Shown here: in pieces, positions 5,908-11,045 of the stretch | How the letters are laid out: every line of letters starts with the position of its first letter | How positions within the stretch are numbered: position 1 is the stretch's first letter | Assembly (NCBI GenBank): GCA_003105285.1 | Contig: PQAN01000043.1 | Coordinates: forward strand, 3,555 to 14,599 | DNA: 11,045 bases | DNA from: Methylocystaceae bacterium | Lineage (GTDB): Bacteria > Pseudomonadota > Alphaproteobacteria > Rhizobiales > Beijerinckiaceae | Reading direction: 5' to 3' | The notes under the pieces: model-generated | What the model saw: the letters and a program-made list of their open reading frames with translations, nothing else | Databases searched by the model: none | What the model was told of the DNA's origin: nothing | Made by a program: the position numbers and the translations under genes

Positions 5908-6510
5908 ATGTTTCCGGAAATTGCGCGCGACGATATTTTCAGATTGGAGACGGAACGGCTGTGGCTGCGCTGGCCGCGCGCCGCCGACGCGCCGGTCATT
6001 TGCCGGCTCGCGGGCGATCCGGAGGTCGCGCTGAAGACGGCGCGCATTCCGCACCCTTATGAGAGCTACCATGCGGAATCCTTCATCCTGTCGGCGCGCG
6101 CCGAGAACGCGAGCGGCGAGGGATTGTGCCTCACGCTCACGCAGAAGCGCCAGCCGGACGAGGCGATCGGCGTGCTCGGCCTGCATGGCGCCGCCAATCG
6201 CGGGGTGGCGACGCTCGGTTTCTGGCTCGGACGGCCGTTCTGGGGACAGGGATTGATGAGCGAAGCGGTCGCCGCCTTCATCGATCTCGTCTTCGGCATG
6301 ACGAGTCTGGAACGCATCGTCTCATCCGCGATGCCGACCAATATAGCCTCCCTGCGCGTCCACGAGAAACTCGGCTTCACCCGGACGGGACAGGGCCTCT
6401 GCCTCGCTCCCGCGCGCGGCGGCGAGGTCGCGGCCGAGTTCCTCGAACTGCGACGCGGCGCGATCCCGACGACGTTCGGCGCGCGGCGCCCGAAGCTCAA
6501 ATCGACGTGA
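5908..6510 (+). CDS. GNAT acetyltransferase, RimJ/RimL type (200 aa)
   Basis: This is a GCN5-related N-acetyltransferase expected to move acetyl from acetyl-CoA to an amine, possibly a protein N-terminus or small molecule. The N-terminal LETERLWLRWPRAAD block is typical of the RimJ/RimL-like subfamily (Acetyltransf_3). The acetyl-CoA pyrophosphate loop appears as LGRPFWGQGLMSEAV, followed by an LERIVSSAMPTNIASLRVHEKLGF block characteristic of the C-terminal half (quoted in part; about residues 131-153). The position between rpmA and obgE matches many alphaproteobacteria, where one or two such genes occur; ribosome-linked acetylation is an attractive but unproven inference. It ends 13 nt before obgE. 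Confidence 0.85.
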   Translation: MFPEIARDDIFRLETERLWLRWPRAADAPVICRLAGDPEVALKTARIPHPYESYHAESFILSARAENASGEGLCLTLTQKRQPDEAIGVLGLHGAANRGVATLGFWLGRPFWGQGLMSEAVAAFIDLVFGMTSLERIVSSAMPTNIASLRVHEKLGFTRTGQGLCLAPARGGEVAAEFLELRRGAIPTTFGARRPKLKST

Positions 6511-6523
6511 GCCCCGAAAAGAC

Positions 6524-7588
6524 ATGAAATTCCTCGATCAGGCGAAAATCTACGTGCGCTCGGGAGACGGCGGCGCCGGCTGCGTCTCCTTCCGGCGCGA
6601 GAAATTCATCGAATTCGGCGGGCCGGACGGCGGCGACGGCGGGCGCGGCGGCGACGTCGTCGCCGTATGCGTCGACGGGCTGAATACGCTCATCGACTAT
6701 CGCTATCAGCAGCATTTCAAGGCCAAGACCGGAATGCACGGCATGGGCAAGAACCGCGCCGGCGGCAAGGGCGCCGACGCCGTGCTGAAGGTGCCGGCCG
6801 GCACGCAGATTTTCGAGGAGGACGAGGAGACGTTGATCGCCGATCTGACCGAGGTGGGCCAGACGGCGGTGATCGCGCGCGGCGGCAATGGCGGCTTCGG
6901 CAATCTGCATTTCACCACCTCGACCAATCGCGCGCCGCGCCGCGCCAACCCCGGCCAGGAGGGCGTCGAGCGGACGATCGTGCTGCGGCTGAAGCTCATC
7001 GCCGACGCCGGCCTCGTCGGCCTGCCGAACGCCGGCAAATCGACCTTTCTGGCGAGCGTCAGCGCCGCCAAGCCGAAGATCGGCGATTATCCCTTCACCA
7101 CTCTGCACCCCGGCCTCGGCGTCGTGCGGATCGACGAGCGCGAATTCGTGCTCGCCGATATTCCCGGCCTCATCGAAGGCGCGCATGAGGGCCATGGACT
7201 CGGCGACCGGTTCCTCGGCCACATCGAGCGCTGCCGGGCGCTGCTGCATCTCGTCGACGCCACGGGCGAGCACGCCGGGCGCGACTATAAGATCATCCGT
7301 CGCGAACTGGCCGCCTATGGCGCCGGGCTCGACGAGAAGCACGAGATCGTCGCGCTCTCCAAGGTCGACGCCGTCGATCCGGACCATCTGAAAAAACAAA
7401 AGGAACGCTTGAAGCGCGCGATCGCCTCCGCCGGCCCGCCGGCCGACGGCAAACGGCCGGCGCCGCTGCTTCTGTCGGCGGCGACGGGCGAGGGCGTGAA
7501 GGACGCCCTGCGCGGCCTGCTCGCCTCGAGCGACGAAGCGAAGCGGAGCGAACGGGCGGCCGAACCCGTGGCGGAATGGCGGCCCTGA
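6524..7588 (+). CDS. obgE: GTPase Obg/CgtA, ribosome maturation
   Basis: This essential GTPase binds the 50S subunit, aids its late assembly and links it to growth and stress signals. The Gly-rich Obg fold occupies about residues 1-160 (FLDQAKIYVRSGDGG at the start, GGDGGRGGDV). The G domain follows: G1 GLPNAGKST at 166-174, G2 in FTTLHPGLG, G3 DIPGLIEGA from 212, G4 SKVD at 279-282 (Ser in place of the common Asn), G5 SAATGEG from 318. At 354 aa it lacks the C-terminal OCT domain, as is usual in alphaproteobacteria such as CgtA of Caulobacter. The start is ATG 6524 with a weak GAAAAG upstream, 13 nt after the acetyltransferase stop. proB, which often follows, is absent. Confidence 0.97.
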   Translation: MKFLDQAKIYVRSGDGGAGCVSFRREKFIEFGGPDGGDGGRGGDVVAVCVDGLNTLIDYRYQQHFKAKTGMHGMGKNRAGGKGADAVLKVPAGTQIFEEDEETLIADLTEVGQTAVIARGGNGGFGNLHFTTSTNRAPRRANPGQEGVERTIVLRLKLIADAGLVGLPNAGKSTFLASVSAAKPKIGDYPFTTLHPGLGVVRIDEREFVLADIPGLIEGAHEGHGLGDRFLGHIERCRALLHLVDATGEHAGRDYKIIRRELAAYGAGLDEKHEIVALSKVDAVDPDHLKKQKERLKRAIASAGPPADGKRPAPLLLSAATGEGVKDALRGLLASSDEAKRSERAAEPVAEWRP

Positions 7589-7701
7589 CGCTCGCACGAC
7601 AAAGCGATGAATTTTTCTTTCCGAAGCTGGACATGGCCGAGGTCATTTGTTATCTCGACGCCCTGTTCGGAATTCGGCGGCGACCGCCGAAGCCGCCGGA
7701 C

Positions 7702-7777
<76 letters not shown>

Positions 7778-7799
7778 ATGAAAACAAACGGTTAGATAA

Positions 7800-8043
7800 T
7801 CAGCCGTGAGAACGTGACAGGAACATGCGACCCCTTGCGACGGGTCGCAAAGTTGCACATGCGACTTTGTGTTCTCGCTCTTTTCCTTTCAGCTCCTCGA
7901 GCGGCGGGAAAGCGGCTTCCGCGGCGGCGATCGTGGAGCGCAGCTTGTCGCGTCCGCCCAGCGTGATCGTGAAGCCGTCGGCGCTGCGCGTCGAGGACGC
8001 GATTGAATGCGCGGCGGAAACGCTTATAAAGATCGAAAGTCAT
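7800..8043 (-). pseudogene. Possible decayed or frameshifted coding region, unknown family
   Basis: The minus-strand frame from 8039 to a TGA at 7802-7800 encodes a protein-like stretch (DGFTITLGGRDKLRSTIAA, then EAAFPPLEEL), and 35 of 38 codons around it end in G or C. It contains no ATG, GTG or TTG. A different minus frame starts at ATG 8043 (MTFDLYKRFRRAFNRVLDAQ). Adding one base near 7979-7985 would join the two into one product of about 80 residues. I do not recognise the family. The start codon would lie only 9 nt from the divergent grxC start, and the plus-strand frame here is also open and GC3-rich, so this may be chance. Confidence 0.25.
7826..7869 (+). terminator. Paired hairpins downstream of tRNA-Lys, possible terminator
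   Basis: TGCGACCC (7826-7833) pairs with GGGTCGCA (7842-7849), and CAAAGTTGC (7848-7856) pairs with GCGACTTTG (7861-7869, one G-U) around ACAT. The two stems touch at 7848-7849. T-rich sequence (TGTTCTCGCTCTTTTCC) follows. The CATGCGAC unit occurs twice (from 7824 and 7859). They could end the tRNA transcript, though the T-run is interrupted. Confidence 0.45.
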
Positions 8044-8052
8044 GGATCCGTC

Positions 8053-8325
8053 ATGCCGCATATCGTCATCTATACGACGCCGACCTGCCCTTATTGCACG
8101 GCCGCCAAGCGTCTGCTCGAGCGGAAACAGGCCGCATACGAGGAAATTTCCGTCGAGGGCGACCCGGAAAAGCGCGCCGAAATGAGCCGGCTCGCAGAGG
8201 GTCGCCGGACCGTGCCGCAAATCTTCATCGACGGACGCCCGATCGGCGGCTGCGACGATCTCTATGCGCTCGAAAGCGACGGCGAGCTCGACCGGCTGCT
8301 GGCCGCGAGCGAGGCGGCCACGTGA
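8053..8325 (+). CDS. grxC: Glutaredoxin 3 (GrxC family)
   Basis: A 90-aa glutathione-dependent thiol-disulfide oxidoreductase of the cytoplasm. The N-terminus MPHIVIYTTPTCPYC gives the dithiol active site C12-P-Y-C15. The cis-proline and glutathione-binding elements appear as RTVPQIFIDGRPIGGCDDL, the usual TVPxIFI and GGxDDL motifs. The length is normal for GrxC. The frame is open upstream to 7825, but that extension is low-complexity and follows no family pattern, so ATG 8053 is chosen; its ribosome-binding site is weak (GGA six nt upstream). The stop overlaps the GTG start of the next gene (GTGA), indicating translational coupling. Confidence 0.93.
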   Translation: MPHIVIYTTPTCPYCTAAKRLLERKQAAYEEISVEGDPEKRAEMSRLAEGRRTVPQIFIDGRPIGGCDDLYALESDGELDRLLAASEAAT

Positions 8326-8762
8326 TCCTCTACCGGCTGATCTGCGTCGAGGGCCACGAATTCGAGAGTTGGTTCAAGGACAGCGCCGCCTATGACGCGC
8401 AATCGGCGCGAGGCGCGGTGGCCTGCCCGTTCTGCCAGTCCGCGAAGGTCTCGAAGGCGGTCATGGCGCCCAACATCCTGCGCGGCGACCGGCTTTCGCA
8501 AAGTTCCGGCGGGAGCGACGTCGCGCTGCTCGACGAGCAGCATGCGGCGCTGCGGGCGATGATCCGCGAGCTGCGCGAGAAGATCGTGACAGCGACGGAG
8601 GACGTCGGCGACAAATTTCCCGACGAAGCGCGCCGCATCCAGGACGGCGAGTCGCAAGCGCGCGCCATTCGTGGCCGCGCCAGTTTCGAGGAAGCCAAAG
8701 CGCTGCTCGAAGAGGGCATCGAAATTCTGCCCATTCCCGGCCTGCTCGGCGACGGGAACTGA
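8322..8762 (+). CDS. DUF1178 family protein (146 aa)
   Basis: A conserved alphaproteobacterial and betaproteobacterial protein of unknown function. The product begins (V/M)ILYRLICVEGHEFESWF and has a CPFC pair at about residues 37-40, which resembles a small zinc-binding or redox motif together with Cys9. The C-terminus EEGIEILPIPGL is a typical family ending. A charged helical middle (RAMIRELREKIVTATEDVG) separates them. The GTG start at 8322 overlaps the grxC stop by four nt and has GAGG seven nt upstream. The grxC-DUF1178 pairing is, as I recall, a common arrangement in the group, often with a nitrilase gene between that is absent here. Confidence 0.88.
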   Translation: MILYRLICVEGHEFESWFKDSAAYDAQSARGAVACPFCQSAKVSKAVMAPNILRGDRLSQSSGGSDVALLDEQHAALRAMIRELREKIVTATEDVGDKFPDEARRIQDGESQARAIRGRASFEEAKALLEEGIEILPIPGLLGDGN

Positions 8763-8847
8763 CTCTCCGCATGCCGGGTTCTCGAACCACGACTCGACAT
8801 CGGCCGCTGACAGCGACGCCGATCGGCTTTGCGCGGCGCTATCGGCC

Positions 8848-8900
8848 AGAAGCCGGAGTCTTTCCGTGTTTCAATGAAACACGGAAAGACTCCGGCTTCT
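8848..8900 (+). terminator. Perfect 26-bp inverted repeat, terminator-like hairpin
   Basis: The left arm 8848-8873 and right arm 8875-8900 are perfectly complementary over 26 nt around a single A. The arms begin AGAAGCCGGAGTC and end GACTCCGGCTTCT. On the plus strand it is followed by TGTTTTG. It sits 85 nt after the DUF1178 stop and before the convergent gene at 8962, so it probably ends plus-strand transcription. The stem is much longer than usual for a terminator. Confidence 0.65.
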
Positions 8901-8956
8901 TGTTTTGAGGCGTTTCCGACGCCGAACCGGTTTCCACTTCGGCTGGAAACGCTCTA
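8899..8956 (-). repeat. Dispersed Hyphomicrobiales-type intergenic repeat
   Basis: Read on the minus strand, it begins TAGAGCGTTTCCAGCCGAAG, passes through GTGGAAACCGGTTCGGCG and ends GGAAACGCCTCAAAACAAG. This closely matches the TAGAGCGTTTTC...AGTGG...ACCGGTTCGCG...AAAACGCGTCAAAACAA repeat that I recall from many Bradyrhizobium, Methylobacterium and related genomes. It contains stems GTTTCCA/TGGAAAC (around CTTCGGC) and GGCGT/ACGCC. It abuts the 26-bp inverted repeat. The family assignment is from memory. Confidence 0.6.
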
Positions 8957-8961
8957 TCGGC

Positions 8962-9582
8962 TTATTTTTTGAGAATCTGCGTGATGAACTCGAAGCTTTT
9001 CGCGCAGTCGAAGCCATCGGCCGCGTAGTCCACGGAATGCACTTCCGTATTGTTCTTGCGCACGATGATCGTGCCGCCGTCGCCGCCGCTCTGCTCATGC
9101 ACGATGATCTTGTCTTTCAGAGCGTCGACGATGATCGTCTTTCGATCTTTCTGCGCCGAGCGCGCCTGTGTCCTGAAGTAGCCGTCGACGATCTGGCACG
9201 TCAAAGCGAATCCCCCGACGGCGATGATCGCCTGCACGTAGGACGGCGTGCATGACGCCTGCGGCGGAGGCTTGTCGCCGCCGCCATCCAGTCTTACATC
9301 GCCGTTGATTTGTATATTATTCGTGACGTTGATGGAGATGCGCCCGCGATCGAGACCACGGGCGACGTCGCGGGGAAGCGCCTCGAACACCGGCGCCGGG
9401 AAGATGAAGATGGCCTGCAACGGCTTGGCGCCGAACAGCTTGTCCCAGTTCACAAAGAGGGCGTACGCGCCCGTCAGCGCAATAGCGATAACGATAACGG
9501 CCGTGATAAACGGCCCGGGATTGGACTGCGTCGAATAGCCCCCGCCCGTTCCCACCGGACCGCCGACGACTGCCTGGGACAT
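8962..9582 (-). CDS. Orphan single-pass membrane protein (206 aa)
   Basis: I do not recognise this protein. The Gly/Ser-rich N-terminus (MSQAVVGGPVGTGGGYSTQS) precedes a strong membrane helix at about residues 25-44 (FITAVIVIAIALTGAYALFV). A second moderately hydrophobic stretch (about 115-131, VQAIIAVGGFALTCQIV) could be a re-entrant or second membrane segment. Between them lies a Thr/Asn-rich stretch (ISINVTNNIQINGD). The C-terminal 75 residues are polar, with two Cys in the second half and a basic end (ITQILKK). The start ATG 9582 is supported by GGAG seven nt upstream. The G+C looks slightly below that of its neighbours (60% in one 60-nt line). It follows the hydrogenase protease gene on the same strand after 74 nt; a functional link is not evident. 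Confidence 0.7.
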   Translation of the reverse strand: MSQAVVGGPVGTGGGYSTQSNPGPFITAVIVIAIALTGAYALFVNWDKLFGAKPLQAIFIFPAPVFEALPRDVARGLDRGRISINVTNNIQINGDVRLDGGGDKPPPQASCTPSYVQAIIAVGGFALTCQIVDGYFRTQARSAQKDRKTIIVDALKDKIIVHEQSGGDGGTIIVRKNNTEVHSVDYAADGFDCAKSFEFITQILKK

Positions 9583-9656
9583 GATTTTTCTCCGGATAAT
9601 CGGTCAGGTCAATGAAATACCGAGGCAAACAATATTCGCGAGGCGCATGAGCGCGG

Positions 9657-10160
9657 CTATTCTACCTTCGATCGCGGAATCGACAAGGCCGTCTGTCCTT
9701 GTTCGCCGCATTCGATTTCCGCCTTCAACCCCCGCGCGACCTCGGCGACGGCCGCCTCGACGGAGGGCGACAGCGGCGCGCCGAATTCGAAGGACTCGCC
9801 CTCGATCGCATAGACGATGCAGGACGGCGGCAGGCGGCCGAGCGCGCGGGCGAGCTCGATCGCCGCCGCGAGGCCGAAGCCATGGGTGGTTCCGCCGAAT
9901 TCGCGTCGAGGCAGCGGCGCCGCCGTGACGTCGAAACGCCGCACGGTCCCCGGCGGGGCGCCCGACGCGCAGGCGTCGATCAGAAAGGCCTCGGCTGCTC
10001 CCTCGAAGCTCGACAACAGCGACGTCGCCTCGCCGTCGTGTTCGATGATCTCGACGCCGATCGGCGCCTGCTCGCTGAGAAGCGATGCGACGCGGCGCCC
10101 CGCGCCGTCGTCGCCCCGGTCGGCGTTGCCCACGCCGATGACGACGCGCCTTTCGCCCAT
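9657..10160 (-). CDS. [NiFe] hydrogenase maturation endopeptidase (HyaD/HybD/HoxW type)
   Basis: A peptidase family M52 member that, after nickel insertion, removes the C-terminal peptide of the hydrogenase large subunit. The N-terminal signature is VIGVGNADRGDDGAG. The three nickel ligands known from E. coli HybD (E16, D62, H93) align with D18, D62 (IDACASG) and H93 (THGFG), the latter two at identical residue numbers. The 167-aa length is normal. The gene starts one nt after the stop of the large subunit gene (GAGG five nt before the ATG), so the two are certainly co-transcribed. The C-terminal 25 residues are variable. The protease is expected to be specific to this neighbouring enzyme. 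Confidence 0.92.
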   Translation of the reverse strand: MGERRVVIGVGNADRGDDGAGRRVASLLSEQAPIGVEIIEHDGEATSLLSSFEGAAEAFLIDACASGAPPGTVRRFDVTAAPLPRREFGGTTHGFGLAAAIELARALGRLPPSCIVYAIEGESFEFGAPLSPSVEAAVAEVARGLKAEIECGEQGQTALSIPRSKVE

Positions 10161-10161
10161 C

Positions 10162-11045
10162 TCAGCCTCGATCGATGTCGAGCCGCAGGAAATGCGTCGA
10201 GCAGGAGATGCAGGGGTCGTGATTGCGCACGGTCTGCTCGCAGCGATGGCGCAGCTCGTCCTGCGGAAGGTCGAGGAAGGCGCCGACGAGCGCCTTCAAA
10301 TCGTCTTCGATCGTCGCCTGATTCTGCGACGTCGGCGGCACGATGCGCGCGTCCGCTATGCTACCGTCCGCCTCGAGAGAATAGCGATGGTGGAGAAGCC
10401 CGCGCGGCGCCTCGGTCGCGGCGAAGCCCGCGCCCGCGCGCGGCTCGATCTCGACGTGGGGCCTGTCCGGCTCCTCGTACGTCTCGATGATGCGCAGCGC
10501 TTCATCCAGCGCGTAGAGCGTTTCGACCGCGCGGACGATGATGCTCTGGTAGGGATTGACGCAGACCGGCCCGAGCCCCGCCTCGCGCGCCGCGTCCTGC
10601 GCGAGCGGCGACAGGCGGTCGAAGTTCAGATTGTAGCGGGCGAGCGGGCCGCAGAGATAGGCGGATCCGTCGCGCATGCGCGAATGCAGCGCGGTGGAGC
10701 GCTCGACATGCGTCTCCTCGAAATGGTCGTCATATCGGGACGCTTCGATGTCCAGCCCGCGATTGGAGACGATACGGCCTTCGTTGAAGGGATATTCCGT
10801 TTCGTGACGCAGCGAGACGAATGTGTAGTCGCGCGCGCAGTCGGGGAAATCGAAGCCGGCGACCCAGCGCAGGCTTTCGAGCGCGGCCTCGCGCGCACGT
10901 TCGAGCTTTTCTGCGAGCGGCGCCAACTCGCGCCGGCGCGGCGCGCGATAGAAGCCGCCGACGCGCACGTTGATCGGGTGGATTTCACGTCCGCCGAGCA
11001 GCGTCATGATCTCGTTGCCGGTCTTCTTGATCGCGAGCCCGCGCC
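10162..11045 (-). CDS. [NiFe] hydrogenase large (alpha) subunit, group 3-like, C-terminal part
   Basis: The gene enters from beyond 11045; about 293 residues plus the stop codon are visible. The visible part opens RGLAIKKTGNEIMTLLGGRE, followed by IHPINVRVGGFYRAP, and closes with DPCISCSTHF, the second CxxC that ligates the Ni-Fe site. After the His, the tail FLRLDIDRG is the likely peptide removed by the adjacent protease. The N-terminal CxxC is outside. The GGREIHPINVRVGGF block and DPCISCxTHF ending resemble cytoplasmic group 3 enzymes, particularly 3b NAD(P)-linked ones, rather than membrane-bound HupL; the subgroup call is tentative. It catalyses reversible H2 oxidation, feeding electrons to a cofactor through partner subunits encoded further upstream. 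Confidence 0.9.
   Translation of the reverse strand, partial: RGLAIKKTGNEIMTLLGGREIHPINVRVGGFYRAPRRRELAPLAEKLERAREAALESLRWVAGFDFPDCARDYTFVSLRHETEYPFNEGRIVSNRGLDIEASRYDDHFEETHVERSTALHSRMRDGSAYLCGPLARYNLNFDRLSPLAQDAAREAGLGPVCVNPYQSIIVRAVETLYALDEALRIIETYEEPDRPHVEIEPRAGAGFAATEAPRGLLHHRYSLEADGSIADARIVPPTSQNQATIEDDLKALVGAFLDLPQDELRHRCEQTVRNHDPCISCSTHFLRLDIDRG

Noticed and set aside
6497..7597. A 366-codon minus-strand open frame across obgE
   Set aside because: It is antisense to a gene with all five G motifs. Long antisense frames are expected in DNA with GC-rich third codon positions.
9317..9628. A minus-strand frame beginning TTG with peptide MPRYFIDLTDYPEK
   Set aside because: The N-terminus faintly recalls the DUF6894 MPRYFF pattern, but the start is TTG, the frame overlaps the membrane protein gene in another frame, and similarity ends after about ten residues.

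Overview
This is a GC-rich (mostly about 65-70% G+C by eye) chromosomal window from an alphaproteobacterium, most likely of the Hyphomicrobiales. A Methylocystis/Methylosinus-like methylotroph is my best guess, but the sequence does not prove it. The evidence is a class I polyhydroxyalkanoate synthase, the alphaproteobacterial order rplU-rpmA-GNAT-obgE with a short Obg lacking the OCT tail, and intergenic palindromic repeats of types I remember from Hyphomicrobiales genomes.

Layout. Positions 1-128 hold the first 42 codons of a minus-strand aminotransferase. A gene-free stretch with a composite palindromic repeat (357-470) follows. Next comes a small exported protein on the minus strand (522-920), divergent from phaC (1262-3502), which carries an unusual basic N-terminal extension. 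Positions 3503-4177 contain no gene I can support but are dense in inverted repeats. A lower-GC P-loop ATPase gene (4178-4708, minus) looks like a recent arrival. The conserved translation/ribosome cluster is next: rplU (bL21), rpmA (bL27), a RimJ/RimL-type acetyltransferase and obgE, with an attenuator-like hairpin before rplU and clear terminator structures after rpmA. Downstream are tRNA-Lys(CTT), a possible decayed minus-strand coding frame, and the overlapping pair grxC-DUF1178. A perfect 26-bp-arm hairpin and a dispersed repeat separate these from a minus-strand block: an orphan single-pass membrane protein, a hydrogenase maturation protease, and the C-terminal part of a group 3 [NiFe] hydrogenase large subunit that runs off the window.

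How the genes work together. PhaC polymerises hydroxyacyl-CoA into storage granules. The rplU-obgE cluster supplies 50S proteins and the GTPase that matures the large subunit. The hydrogenase large subunit and its protease are translationally adjacent (1-nt gap), and the protease should remove the short peptide after the C-terminal DPCxxCxxH motif. I found no CRISPR array, transposase, phage module or evident new multi-gene system. The most interesting material is the PhaC extension, the hairpin-rich intergenic DNA, the ATPase islet and the orphan membrane protein.
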